Source: VXRJ01 sp964636705 (lineage in GTDB: Bacteria; Acidobacteriota; Vicinamibacteria; Vicinamibacterales; UBA8438). From it: DNA of 64,000 nt. The translations under genes and the position numbers were made by a program. The stretch spans positions 15,380 through 79,379 of the forward strand of contig CAZWUJ010000016.1 in the NCBI GenBank assembly GCA_964636705.1, in the 5' to 3' direction. The notes beneath the pieces were generated by a model, which was given only the letters and a program-made list of their open reading frames with translations, was not told the DNA's origin and ran no database searches. Positions 55,467 through 64,000 of the stretch are shown here, one piece after another. Position 1 is the first letter of the stretch, and every line of letters begins with the position of its first letter.

Positions 55467-55669
55467 GCCGAGGGGGAACGCGGACGGCTGGAAGAGAGAG
55501 CGTCCCGAGGTGCGGCGGGCGGCGCCGAGGCCAAGCAGGGCCAGACCGCCGGTCAGCAGATCGAACTATAGGCCAGTAGAATTGCGTTTGGTCGCACCAT
55601 AGTCCTGTTGTCCTCGGACGCGGTTCGCCGGCGCGCCGACGGTGGCCGGTCGACGAACTGTACGGCGAG

Positions 55670-55675
55670 TAAACT
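55670..55675 (+). promoter_or_regulatory. -10-like hexamer of the SpoIIE-type phosphatase gene
   Basis: TAAACT, 8 nt before the GTG at 55684; it favours that start over the GTG at 55642. Confidence 0.38.
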
Positions 55676-55683
55676 GGATTGCT

Positions 55684-56910
55684 GTGACGTCCCAGGCAAT
55701 CGCGGCCAGCGCGCCTCCAGCCGCCCCGAGTCCGTCGCGATTGGCCGCCGCGGTGGCGGTTCCAGGGAATCGCTTCCTGCTCGGCTGGACCGCGGCCTGG
55801 CTCGCGGTTGGTGTCGTCGTCGCAGCAGGGATCTCGTTCGCGGCCGGCGCCGACTTCTTTCCCGTCCTGCGCCTGAGCGTCCTCTCCGCCGTGGTCGTGG
55901 GCTATAGCGCCTACACCTCGGCTCGCCTCGTGTCGCCGCTGCTGGCGGGGCTGCCCGTGGCGCTGCGCTTGACGCTCGATTCGCTCGTCGTGCTGGCGGG
56001 CACGGTCTTCGGCTCGGTCGTGATCTTCCTGACGGATCCGTTCTTCGCGCTCGCCCAGGTCCGCACAGTGCTGCTGATCGTCGCGCTCAACGCGGCGCTC
56101 GCCGCGGGGGTCGCGGTGGCCCTCGGCACCTACGACCGGATGCGCCGCCAGATCGAGGCGTCGTACCGTGTGCTGCGGGAACGGGACAAGCTGGAGCGGG
56201 AGATGAACGTCGCCCACGAGGTCCAGCGCGGGCTGCTGCCCCGCGCCGCTCCCAGTTTCCGGGGACTGGAGGCGGCCGGGGTCTGCCGGCCGGCAATCGC
56301 GGTGGGTGGCGACTACTACGACTACCTGGAGCATGCCGACGGGCGCCCCGGCATTGTCATCGCGGACATCTCCGGAAAGGGCGTTCCCGCGGCTCTCCTC
56401 ATGGCGAGCCTGCAGGCTTCCGTGCGCAGCCTGTTCCACACCGCACCGGACCCGGGGCAGCTCCACGCACGGCTCAATGACGCGCTGGGCCGCTCCTCGT
56501 CGTTGTCGCGCTACGCGACGGCGCTCGTCACGGTCTACGAACCGGACACCCGCCGCCTGACCTACAGCAACGCCGGGCACCTGCCGGCCCTCGTCATCCG
56601 GGGCGATCAGACCCTCCGGTGTGAAGAGGGCGGCATGCCGATCGGCCTGTTCGAGGGAGCGACGTACGAGACGGGTACGCTGAATCTGGCCCCGAACGAC
56701 CTGCTGGCCCTGTTCACGGACGGCGTGACCGAGCAACCCGCCGCCGACGGTGAGGAATTCGGGGTGGAGAGATTGGCCGAGCTGCTGCGGGCGCACCTGG
56801 ATCGTCCCCTCGACGCGGCGATTCAGGCCGTGCTCGATGCCCTGGATGACTGGCGCGGTCCGGTTGCCCCTCACGACGACGTGACGCTGGTCCTGGCGAG
56901 GGTGCGGTAG
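55684..56910 (+). CDS. Membrane SpoIIE/RsbU-type PP2C protein phosphatase
   Basis: About 408 residues from GTG 55684 (the GTG at 55642 would add 14). Four or five TM segments to about residue 145, a short coiled coil (RRQIEASYRVLRERDKLEREM), then a PP2C/SpoIIE domain: QRGLLPRAAP, the metal-binding GGDYYDY, IADISGKGVPAALLM, NAGHLPALV, and FTDGVTEQ with the last metal Asp. Such phosphatases dephosphorylate anti-anti-sigma or STAS proteins in partner-switching; no STAS or anti-sigma gene is in the window. Confidence 0.85.
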   Translation: MTSQAIAASAPPAAPSPSRLAAAVAVPGNRFLLGWTAAWLAVGVVVAAGISFAAGADFFPVLRLSVLSAVVVGYSAYTSARLVSPLLAGLPVALRLTLDSLVVLAGTVFGSVVIFLTDPFFALAQVRTVLLIVALNAALAAGVAVALGTYDRMRRQIEASYRVLRERDKLEREMNVAHEVQRGLLPRAAPSFRGLEAAGVCRPAIAVGGDYYDYLEHADGRPGIVIADISGKGVPAALLMASLQASVRSLFHTAPDPGQLHARLNDALGRSSSLSRYATALVTVYEPDTRRLTYSNAGHLPALVIRGDQTLRCEEGGMPIGLFEGATYETGTLNLAPNDLLALFTDGVTEQPAADGEEFGVERLAELLRAHLDRPLDAAIQAVLDALDDWRGPVAPHDDVTLVLARVR

Positions 56911-56921
56911 GGAGGAACAGA

Positions 56922-58061
56922 ATGTTTCGCATTCGAACGAGCGTATTGGGTCTCGCCCTGGCGTTCGCCGGAGCGTCGGCGACCGTCGAGGCACAGTCGT
57001 TCGAGTCCGGCGCCACGGTGACTATCCGGAACGGCGAGGTGCGCGCGGGCGACCTCTACGCCGGCGCGGGAGAGTCGGTTCGGGTCGACGGAAGGCTGGG
57101 CGGCGATCTGGTTGCCGCCGCGGGAAACCGCATTGCGGTAACCGGACAGGTCGACGGGGATCTGTTTGCGGCAAGCAACACGGTCGACCTTCAGGGATCC
57201 ATCGGCGACTCCGCACGCGCCGCCGCGCGGGCGGTGACCGTGGACGCCACGATCGACGGTCATCTCGTGGCGGCGGCGGACGAATTGGTCGTAACCGGGA
57301 ATGCGCGGATCGCGGAAGGCCTCACGGCCGCCGCCAGCCGCATCGAGATCGATGGCACGGTCGAGGACCGCGTCCGTGCGGCGGCGGGGGTGATGGTCAT
57401 TCGCGGGACGGTGCTTGGCGATGCCGCCATCAGGGCGGACCGTCTCGACCTGGAGCCCGGCGCTCGCATCACCGGAGATCTCGACTACCGCGCGCGGACG
57501 CCGCTGAGCCCGGAGGCGGCAGCCCTCGTGGAGGGCGCGGTGCGCTACGAGGAACCGCCGCCGGAAGAGGCCGGTGGAACCGCGTGGGGCGTCGTGTTCT
57601 GGTTCTGGCAGATGTTGGCGGCCTTGTTTACCGGCATCGTCGTCGTCGCGTTGTTCCGTGGCGTCGTCCGGCGGCAGGTCGCGTCGTTCGCCGAGGAGAC
57701 GAAGCTCAGCGCTCTGCTCGGATTCGCCGCCTTCCTGCTAGTTCCCGTGACGGCGCTGATTGCAATGATCACGCTCGTGGGATTACCAATCGGCTTCGCC
57801 GCCGTCCTCCTGTTCGGCCTCGCCCTGTACACTGCGAAGCTCCCTGTCGCCGTCTGGATCGGAGATCGGCTGCTCGGTCTGGCGGGACGGCAGGGCGCGT
57901 CGCCGTACGCGGCGATGACGCTCGGCGTCCTGGCGCTCTACCTGCTGTTCGCCGTCCCCTGGGTCGGGTGGCTGTTCTGGCTTGCCGCCACCTGGCTCGG
58001 TCTCGGCGCCATGGTCGTCTCCTGGCGCCGGTACCTCGACGTCCGCGCCGGCGCGGCATAG
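56922..58061 (+). CDS. Bactofilin-like polymer-forming protein with membrane C-terminus
   Basis: 379 residues, GGGAGGAA upstream. Signal peptide to about VEAQSF, a right-handed beta-helix of bactofilin-like repeats (VRVDGRLGGDLVAAAGNRIA, VTGQVDGDLFAASNTVDL, IDGTVEDRVRAAAGVMVI) to about residue 190, a linker (PLSPEAAALVEGAVRYEEPP), then four TM segments. Unlike cytosolic bactofilins the helix would lie outside the membrane. Scaffold function inferred. Confidence 0.78.
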   Translation: MFRIRTSVLGLALAFAGASATVEAQSFESGATVTIRNGEVRAGDLYAGAGESVRVDGRLGGDLVAAAGNRIAVTGQVDGDLFAASNTVDLQGSIGDSARAAARAVTVDATIDGHLVAAADELVVTGNARIAEGLTAAASRIEIDGTVEDRVRAAAGVMVIRGTVLGDAAIRADRLDLEPGARITGDLDYRARTPLSPEAAALVEGAVRYEEPPPEEAGGTAWGVVFWFWQMLAALFTGIVVVALFRGVVRRQVASFAEETKLSALLGFAAFLLVPVTALIAMITLVGLPIGFAAVLLFGLALYTAKLPVAVWIGDRLLGLAGRQGASPYAAMTLGVLALYLLFAVPWVGWLFWLAATWLGLGAMVVSWRRYLDVRAGAA

Positions 58062-58079
58062 GCCATCGATGGCGTAGCG

Positions 58080-58583
58080 ATGCTGATTGCCTTCGGCGGC
58101 CTCCCCGGCGTGGGGAAGTCGACCCTCGCCCTGTCCCTGTCCCGGCGGATCGGAGCCGTCAATCTACGCATTGACACGATCGAGCAGGCGATGCGGAACG
58201 TGGGCTTCAGCGTTTCCGGACCGGAAGGATATCTTGCGGCCCGCGATCTTGCCGAGGACAACCTGCGCATCGGACACACGGTTGTCGTCGATTCGGTCAA
58301 TCCGCTGGCGATCACGCGTGACTACTGGCGCGAGACCGCGGCGCGCATCACCGTGCAACTCGTGGAGATAGAGGTGATCTGTAGCGACGAGCGCGAGCAT
58401 CGCGAGCGCGTCGAGTCGCGCTTCGCCGATGTCCCCGGGCTTGCGCTCCCGACCTGGCAGCAGGTCCTGGATCGGGACTACGAGCCATGGGCGACGGCCC
58501 ATGTCGTCGACACCGCGGGGCGCACGCCGGAGGAGGCCCTGCCGCAAGTCGAAGCGATCGTCCGGCAGTACCGGCAACCGTAG
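58080..58583 (+). CDS. Small P-loop kinase-like ATPase
   Basis: 167 residues, AAA_33/zeta-toxin-like nucleotide kinase fold. Walker A GLPGVGKST near residue 7, VVVDSVNPLAITRDYWRE as the second motif, and SDEREHRERVESR as a lid. Substrate unknown. The start at 58080 follows the bactofilin-like gene by 18 bp and the stop lies 5 bp from the convergent pyruvate kinase. It resembles the C-terminal half of the fusion kinase at 44960-46525. Confidence 0.75.
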   Translation: MLIAFGGLPGVGKSTLALSLSRRIGAVNLRIDTIEQAMRNVGFSVSGPEGYLAARDLAEDNLRIGHTVVVDSVNPLAITRDYWRETAARITVQLVEIEVICSDEREHRERVESRFADVPGLALPTWQQVLDRDYEPWATAHVVDTAGRTPEEALPQVEAIVRQYRQP

Positions 58584-58588
58584 GGTTC

Positions 58589-60016
58589 CTACTCGATCAT
58601 CCGCACCTGGATCGCGTTCGAGTGGCCGAAATCGGTGGCCACGTTGGCGACGACCACAACGGGTTCGCCGCTTTCCAGCCGGCCATGCGACTTGAGGAGT
58701 TCGAGGGCGTGGAGCACGACCTGCTCCGGCTCCTCCGTCAGGTCGAGGGTGAACGGTACTACGCCTCGCGAGAGCCAGAGCCGCCGGCGGACGATCTCGG
58801 TGGTCGTAAAGGCATAGATGGTGGCGTCCCGCGGGCGAAAACTGCTGACGAGCCGCCCCATCAGGCCGCGCATGGTCATGACGACGATGGCCCGGGATCC
58901 GAGCGAATCGGCCAGCAGGCAGGCGCTCCGGGCCAACTGATCGCGGATCGTCTTCGGTTCCCGTTCGCGGTGGAATTCCAGGCCGCGTTCCTTCTCGATG
59001 CGCCGGGCAATGCGGTCGAGCACCGAGACGCAACGCGCCGGGTGCTGTCCGGTTGCCGTCTCCCCGCTGAGCATCACCGCGTCGGCCTGTTCGTAAACCG
59101 CGTTGGCTACGTCGGTGACCTCGGCCCGGGTCGGCATCGGGTTGTCGATCATCGATTCCAGCAGGTGGGTCGCCACGATCACCGGCTTGCCGGCGATCGC
59201 ACAGCGCCGCACCATGTCGCGCTGGGTCCCAGGGAGCCTCTCGAATTCCACTTCGACGCCGAGATCGCCTCGCGCAACCATGATGCCGTCGGCCGCGTCG
59301 ATGATCGCATCGAGATTGTCGATCCCCTCCTGGTTCTCGATCTTGGCGATGATGCGAATGGGGTATCCGCGCGCCTCCGTGATGATCCGCCGGGCGTCGT
59401 GGACGGCCTCGGCGCTGCGCACGAACGAAACGGCAAGAAAATCGACGTGGTGTTCCGCCGCGAAGCGGATGTCCGCGGCGTCCTGGTCGGTGATCGAGGG
59501 CAGGTTGACCCGCACGCCGGGGAGGTTGATGTGCCTGCGCGATCCCAGGACGCCGCCGTCGATCACCCGGCAGCGCAAGTCGCGCTCGCGTACTTCCAGC
59601 ACTTCGAGGTTGATCAGCCCGTTGTCGACGGTTATCCGATCCCCCAGCTTCAACTGGCGCACCATGTCCTCGTAGTCGACATGGATGGTTCGCTCGTCCG
59701 GATCTTCGGTGGGGCCGACGGTGACGTACAACTCCTGACCGACCTCGAGGGACAGACTCCCGTGGCGGTCGCCGGTGCGGATGGCGGGCCCCCGGAGGTC
59801 GAGCAGCAAGGCGATCGGATGGTCCAGCCGCTCGTTGAGCGTCTGGACGACGCGGATCACCGCCCCATGGCTCGCGTGGTCGCCATGCGACATGTTGAGT
59901 CGCGCGACGTTCATGCCGGCGGCGGCGAGCTGTTCGATCTGTTCCGGCGTTGAACTGGACGGACCCAGCGTGCAGACGATCTTGGTCTGTCGAAAGCCGC
60001 TTCCCGGCGCCGTCAT
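58589..60016 (-). CDS. pyk: Pyruvate kinase
   Basis: 475 residues, start MTAPGSGFRQTKIVCTLGPS at ATG 60016. It converts phosphoenolpyruvate and ADP to pyruvate and ATP. The active site is complete: LNMSHGDH, LLLDLRGPAIRTG, the Lys/Glu of IIAKIENQEGIDN, the metal loop GIMVARGDLGVE, and TRAEVTDVANAV. The C-terminal domain (about 340-475) is normal in size and may bind effectors. The frame is open for 25 codons upstream, but TAACCT (60029-60024) 7 nt before ATG 60016 supports this start. Confidence 0.95.
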   Translation of the reverse strand: MTAPGSGFRQTKIVCTLGPSSSTPEQIEQLAAAGMNVARLNMSHGDHASHGAVIRVVQTLNERLDHPIALLLDLRGPAIRTGDRHGSLSLEVGQELYVTVGPTEDPDERTIHVDYEDMVRQLKLGDRITVDNGLINLEVLEVRERDLRCRVIDGGVLGSRRHINLPGVRVNLPSITDQDAADIRFAAEHHVDFLAVSFVRSAEAVHDARRIITEARGYPIRIIAKIENQEGIDNLDAIIDAADGIMVARGDLGVEVEFERLPGTQRDMVRRCAIAGKPVIVATHLLESMIDNPMPTRAEVTDVANAVYEQADAVMLSGETATGQHPARCVSVLDRIARRIEKERGLEFHREREPKTIRDQLARSACLLADSLGSRAIVVMTMRGLMGRLVSSFRPRDATIYAFTTTEIVRRRLWLSRGVVPFTLDLTEEPEQVVLHALELLKSHGRLESGEPVVVVANVATDFGHSNAIQVRMIE

Positions 60017-60023
60017 TGCGGCA

Positions 60024-60029
60024 AGGTTA
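60024..60029 (-). promoter_or_regulatory. -10-like hexamer of pyk
   Basis: TAACCT on the minus strand, 7 nt before the ATG at 60016; weak as a hexamer but matching the leaderless pattern. Confidence 0.3.
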
Positions 60030-60144
60030 GCGAATATGCGTTCCGCGTGCCGCGCGGCCGTTGCTGATCCGGGCGGCACGGCGCAATCCACTTGACGTTC
60101 TGCCTGTGGGCATTACCCTCTCGTAAGGTGAACTGAGTCGTGCG

Positions 60145-61884
60145 ATGACGATGACCGTGCGACGGTGGCTGATCGGTCTGGGCGTCACCCTCTTGCCACT
60201 GGCCGGCGCGCCCGCCTGCAGTGATAACAGCGTCATCGATATGGAGGCGGCTCTGGTCCTCGCCGAGCGGGGAAACGCCAATGCGCAGGCATTGCTCGCG
60301 CAGGCCTACTACTTCGGCGAAGAAGTGGAGCAGGACTACCTCCGGGCGGCCCATTGGTCCCGCCTCGCCGCCGAGCAGGAACACATGGTCGGGCAGGCTC
60401 TGCTGGGGGAGGCGTACTTCTTCGGGAACGGGGTTGACCAGGACTACGACGAGGCTGCCCGCTGGTCGCGGCTGGCCGCCGACCAGGGATACGCCATGGG
60501 GCAGACCCGCCTCGCGGCGGCGTACTACCATGGGCTGGGCGCGGAGCAGGACTACGGCGAGGCGGTCGACTGGGCCCGCCTCGCGGCCGACCAGGGCTAC
60601 GCCGCCGGGCAGGCTCTGCTGGGGCACACGCATTACTACGGGCTCGGCGTGACGCAGGACTACGACGAGGCCGTCCAGTGGCTCCGCCTCGCGGCCGAAC
60701 AGGACGACGCCGAGGGACAGGCCCTCCTCGGGCATGCCTACTACCTGGGGCTCGGTGTCGAACAGGACTACGACGAGGCGGTCAACTGGTACCGGCCGTC
60801 CGCCGACCAGGGAAACTCCTTCGGGCAGGCCCTTCTCGGGGAGGCGTACTTCTACGGGAACGGCGTAGGGCAGGATCCGGAAGAGGGCGTCTACTGGTCC
60901 CGGCTCGCGGCCGAGCAGGGAGACGTCATCGGGCAGACCGTCCTCGGCGAGGCGTACCTCCTGGGGGTGGGCGTGGACCAGGACTATCGCGAAGGGTTCC
61001 GCTGGTTGCGGGCCGCGGCTGACCAGGGAGGCGCCATCGCGCAGGCTCACGTCGGCCACGCGTACTACTTCGCGCGCGGCGTAAGGCGGGACTACCGGAC
61101 AGCGGTCTACTGGCTCCGGCTCGCCGCGGAGGGGGGAAGCGCTGAAGGGCAAGCCCTTCTCGGCGCGGCGTACTACTTCGGGAATGGCGTCGCGCAGAAC
61201 TACCAGGAGGCAGTCCGCTGGTCCCGGCCCGCCGCCGAGGAAGGAGACGCCCGCGCGCAGGGTCTGCTCGGCGCGGCCTACCACTATGGGTTCGGCGTGC
61301 CGCAGGACTACGCGGAGGCGGCCCGTTGGGCCCGGCTCGCCGCGGAACAGGAAAACGCCTTCGGACAGAGTGTCCTTGGCGAGGCCTACTACTTCGGGCG
61401 GGGCGTCGTGCAGGACTACGCGGAGGCGGTCCGCTGGTCCCGGCTCGCGGCCGAGCAGGGGAACGCCGTCGGGCAGGCTCGCGTCGGCGAGGCGTACTAC
61501 TTCGGGCGCGGCGTGCCGCGGGACTACGCGGAGGCGGTCCGCTGGTCCCGGCTCGCGGCCGACCAGGGGAACGCTATCGGGCAGGGCCTTCTGGGAGCCG
61601 CGTACTACTTCGGGCGCGGCGTGCCGCAGGACTACGCGGAAGCCGCCCGCTGGTCCCGGTCAGCCGCCGAGCAGGGAGACGCGCGCGCGCAGGAAGTCCT
61701 CGGGGCAGCGTACATCGTGGGGCACGGTGTCGGGGAAGACCACGTTTCCGCCTACCTGTGGCTGAACCTGGCGACTACGGCGGGCAGAGAGTCAGCCCGC
61801 GCGCTTCGCGACCGGGTCGCCGCGCGCATGACGCCCGAAGAGGTCGCGGAGGCGCGGGCGCGGGCGCGTGGCCGGAACCCGTGA
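60145..61884 (+). CDS. Sel1-repeat protein with 14 repeats
   Basis: 579 residues. Signal peptide (MTVRRWLIGLGVTLLPLAGAP) with a Cys at AGAPAC that may be a non-canonical lipidation site. Fourteen Sel1-like 36-residue repeats follow, consensus GxGVxQDYxEAxRWSRLAAEQGxAxGQxxLGxAYYFG, ending in HVSAYLWLNLATTAG. Neighbouring repeats are strikingly alike, especially numbers 10-13, so recent expansion is likely. Such solenoids bind proteins; eukaryotic-like Sel1 and TPR proteins are frequent in host-associated bacteria. TTGACG at 60092 with TACCCT 16 bp on is a weak promoter candidate. Confidence 0.85.
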   Translation: MTMTVRRWLIGLGVTLLPLAGAPACSDNSVIDMEAALVLAERGNANAQALLAQAYYFGEEVEQDYLRAAHWSRLAAEQEHMVGQALLGEAYFFGNGVDQDYDEAARWSRLAADQGYAMGQTRLAAAYYHGLGAEQDYGEAVDWARLAADQGYAAGQALLGHTHYYGLGVTQDYDEAVQWLRLAAEQDDAEGQALLGHAYYLGLGVEQDYDEAVNWYRPSADQGNSFGQALLGEAYFYGNGVGQDPEEGVYWSRLAAEQGDVIGQTVLGEAYLLGVGVDQDYREGFRWLRAAADQGGAIAQAHVGHAYYFARGVRRDYRTAVYWLRLAAEGGSAEGQALLGAAYYFGNGVAQNYQEAVRWSRPAAEEGDARAQGLLGAAYHYGFGVPQDYAEAARWARLAAEQENAFGQSVLGEAYYFGRGVVQDYAEAVRWSRLAAEQGNAVGQARVGEAYYFGRGVPRDYAEAVRWSRLAADQGNAIGQGLLGAAYYFGRGVPQDYAEAARWSRSAAEQGDARAQEVLGAAYIVGHGVGEDHVSAYLWLNLATTAGRESARALRDRVAARMTPEEVAEARARARGRNP

Positions 61885-61897
61885 CCCCGGCGTCTCC

Positions 61898-62777
61898 TCA
61901 GAAGCGGAACGTGTACTGAAGTTTGGTGGCCAGCCTCGAGTCCTGTCTCCGGAAGCGGTAGCCTCGCTCGAAGTCCTGCACCCAGCCCTGGCCGACTACG
62001 AAGAAGAGGTCGTTACCCGGCTCTATGGTCCAGCGCACGCGGCTCTGGAGGCCGAGATTCCCGGATCGGTTGTCGAACTGGATCAGGTTGGAGAACGTGA
62101 GGAAGGGCGAGACGGCGTAGTTCACCTGTGCGCTGTAGATGCGGGCAACGAAATCGCCTTGTGGCAGGCTGGCGAACGTCTGGTTGGCGTTGAAGCTGAT
62201 CAGGAAGTTGGGCGGGAGTTTGTAGCTGAGGCCCGTCTGGAGCGCCGTCGCGGCGCCCGACCAATAGTTGCCGAACGTCAGGCCGATGCTGCCCTGAATC
62301 CGCCGCTTCTGTACCGAGGTAAAGAAGATCCGCATGGGCATGAAACGGTACTCGTCCACGGGAAGCACGACGCCGGGGGAGATCTCGAATGGCTCGAACA
62401 GCCGCTCGTAGGTCGTCCCGCGCCATCTGCGACGCCAGCACGCGGTCGGGCTCCGCGTCGTGACACATGACGCCGATATAGAGGTTGTCTTCGTCGTAGA
62501 GCAGTCTGACTTCGGTTCTCTCCGTGGGCGTTCCGCCGGCCACGGGAATCCTCTGGACCAGATCGCCGATCGTCGGCGCCTGCCGCCACGCCGCCTCGTC
62601 GAGCGACCCATCGATGATGATCGCCGAGTTGACCGCCGTCACGACGGCCGATCTGACCGAGTCCGCCGGGCTGTCCTGCTGGGAAGCGGCGACGCACGGG
62701 GCGGGTCCGACGAGGCCGTGCCAGACGCAGGCCGCCGCCAGCGCCCGAACCAGGAGCGACGCGCGCCTCACCACCAA
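61898..62777 (-). pseudogene. Broken DUF5916-like outer-membrane protein gene
   Basis: From ATG 62777: signal peptide, then a CBM9-like domain (IIIDGSLDEAAWRQAPTIGD, VRLLYDEDNLYIGVMCHDAE) as far as SQMARDD near 62420. A different frame then carries the end of the family's barrel: YERLFEPFEISPGVVLPVDE, IQGSIGLTFGNYWSGAA, to the terminal QYTFRF. Family members are usually over 700 residues, so roughly 450 internal residues are missing and the frame changes at the junction. It sits 12 bp behind the PQQ dehydrogenase stop, so it was probably co-transcribed. Confidence 0.72.
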
Positions 62778-62789
62778 CCGCCTCCCGCC

Positions 62790-64000
62790 TCAGTCGCGGG
62801 CCGGAAGGAGCGCGAACACGTAGAGCGTGCTGCCGGTCCGTCGGAAACGGTCCGCCGCGTCCGGCTCCGCGTCGGGCATGACCTGCACGCTGCCCGGGCG
62901 CTGGCTGCCGATGATGGCGACGTACTGCCGGCCGTCCGGCCCGAGGTAGGTGATCGGCGAGTTCCGGAAGTTGCTTCCGGTCCGGAACGTCCAGAGGATG
63001 TCCCCGGTCCGGGCATCGAACGCCCGCGCGACACCCTCGTTGGGACCGCCCTGGAAGACCAGGTCGCCGCCCGTCGCCATGACCGGCACGTTGTTGGCGA
63101 CCGTCCACTGGACTCGCCAGACGGTCTCGCCCGCCACCGGATCGTTGGCCTGCAGCTCGCCGACGATCTCCGCGTCGGGTGGTTCCGGGGGACGTCCGCC
63201 GCGCTCGCGGAGCGTGTAGCTCTGCCCGGGCACGTACTCGCCTTCGACCATTCTCATGCGGTCGCAGGTGTTCGAGGTCGGCGTGTACAGGAGTCCGGTG
63301 CGCGGGGAGTACGCGTCGTTCTGCCAGTTCCTGGCGGCAATCCCGGGACACCAGCCGATGGCGACGTTCTCGGCGTCAGCCAGGTACCGCTGTCGATCCT
63401 CGAGGTCGGTGAACATCATCTTCTCGATGTCGTAGCGCGGCCTGCCGGTTTCCATGTTCACGCCCTGGATGAGGTCGTTGTAGACGAAGTTCCAGGGTTC
63501 GAGCAGCATCTCCCCTGTCGCGCGGTCGAACACGTAGAAGAAGCCGTTCCTCGCCGCGCGGATCAGCGCCTTCCGCTCCTGGCCGTCAATCTCGAGGTCG
63601 ACGAGGATGTTTGCGCTCGGTTCGTCCAGGTCCCACTGATCCTGGGGGGTCACGTTGTAGGCCCAGATCAGCTCTCCGCTGTCGGCGTCGCGGGCCAGGA
63701 TCGACGCGCAGTAGTTGTTCCGGTAGCCGGTCAGGCCTCCGTCCTCGTCCAGCTCGACCACGCCCCACTCCCGGCGGTAGTCCGGATTCCACGGGCCGCA
63801 GTTGCTCGTGCCGTAGTAGAAGAGATTGAGCTCCGGGTCGAACGTGAACCAGCCCCAGACGGAGCCCCCGCCGCGCCGCCAGGAATCGCCGTGCCACGTG
63901 TCGAGCGCCGGGTTGGGGATCCGATCGTCCGGGTAGAAGGGCTCGAAGCGGGGCCCGATGCCCACCTCGTTGTTCGGCCCCATGCTGTAGTACCGCCACC
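62790..64000 (-). CDS. PQQ-dependent dehydrogenase, 5' end outside window
   Basis: The C-terminal 400-odd residues of a quinoprotein; the frame is open to the right edge (WRYYS before the first Met of the window). Propeller features: DPELNLFYYGTSNCGPWNP, ILARDADSGELIWAYN, VFDRATGEMLLEPW, AFDARTGDILWTFRTG and NSPITYLGPDGRQYVAI. The active-site block TPQDQWDLDEPSANI shows Asp-x-Asp as in lanthanide-type enzymes. No CxxCH in the visible part. The broken DUF5916-like gene follows 12 bp downstream. Confidence 0.88.
   Translation of the reverse strand, partial: WRYYSMGPNNEVGIGPRFEPFYPDDRIPNPALDTWHGDSWRRGGGSVWGWFTFDPELNLFYYGTSNCGPWNPDYRREWGVVELDEDGGLTGYRNNYCASILARDADSGELIWAYNVTPQDQWDLDEPSANILVDLEIDGQERKALIRAARNGFFYVFDRATGEMLLEPWNFVYNDLIQGVNMETGRPRYDIEKMMFTDLEDRQRYLADAENVAIGWCPGIAARNWQNDAYSPRTGLLYTPTSNTCDRMRMVEGEYVPGQSYTLRERGGRPPEPPDAEIVGELQANDPVAGETVWRVQWTVANNVPVMATGGDLVFQGGPNEGVARAFDARTGDILWTFRTGSNFRNSPITYLGPDGRQYVAIIGSQRPGSVQVMPDAEPDAADRFRRTGSTLYVFALLPARD

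Overview
The window looks like a fragment of a GC-rich Acidobacteriota chromosome, probably Vicinamibacteria-like (inference). Grounds: an acidobacterial-type orphan ABC permease, a TIGR03436-like VWFA protein, TonB receptors with an N-terminal carboxypeptidase-regulatory-like domain, several PQQ dehydrogenases, a DUF6152 protein, and FG-GAP/ASPIC-UnbV, TPR and Sel1 proteins. The fragmentation and exact duplications would fit either a metagenome-derived contig or a genome undergoing decay. Both edges cut genes: a VOC protein at the left and a PQQ dehydrogenase at the right.

Layout. 1-4.5 kb: VOC protein, alpha/beta hydrolase carrying a repeat insertion, a cyclic-nucleotide-gated-type acyltransferase, and a MntA/HepT toxin-antitoxin pair. 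4.5-13.7 kb: VWFA protein, five-haem cytochrome/TPR membrane protein, and two large FG-GAP/ASPIC-UnbV secreted proteins, mostly translationally coupled. 13.7-21.5 kb: TPR-like protein plus universal stress protein, two TonB receptors and an acyl-lipid desaturase. 21.6-27.7 kb: two tandem squalene/phytoene synthases, a TAP-type serine hydrolase coupled to an ABC-2 exporter, and a cupin. 27.7-29.2 kb is a scrap region: a LuxR/MalT-like regulator with an internal deletion, an exact 147-bp copy of the end of the second TonB receptor, and a decayed cupin copy. 29.2-38.3 kb: ABC permease, aminotransferase, MazEF-type pair, outer-membrane barrel, PQQ dehydrogenase, a chimeric metallo-beta-lactamase/membrane gene, DUF983, tRNA-Glu.

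38.5-44.8 kb holds six co-directional genes, MoxR ATPase - DUF58 - membrane protein - VWA - TPR-like - VWA, matching the order of the methylotroph mxaRSACKL maturation genes. Three PQQ dehydrogenases lie in the same window, so this set plausibly matures such enzymes. 45-64 kb: phosphotransferase/kinase fusion, a family of secreted proteins sharing WEGDTLV, an RnfD-like membrane protein with a Cys-rich Sel1 tail, PQQ dehydrogenase, PhoD, SpoIIE phosphatase, bactofilin-like protein, pyruvate kinase, a 14-repeat Sel1 protein, and a broken DUF5916-like gene behind the last PQQ dehydrogenase.

Three window-wide signals stand out. (1) A short hairpin repeat, GCCGGC-n-TGGA-n'-GCCGGC plus a GCACCAG tail, with compensatory stem changes, sits at three junctions between convergent genes and once inside a coding region. 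(2) At least eight start codons have a TAnnnT -10-like hexamer only 7-9 nt upstream, which suggests leaderless mRNAs. (3) Several genes have lost their middles while keeping both ends.
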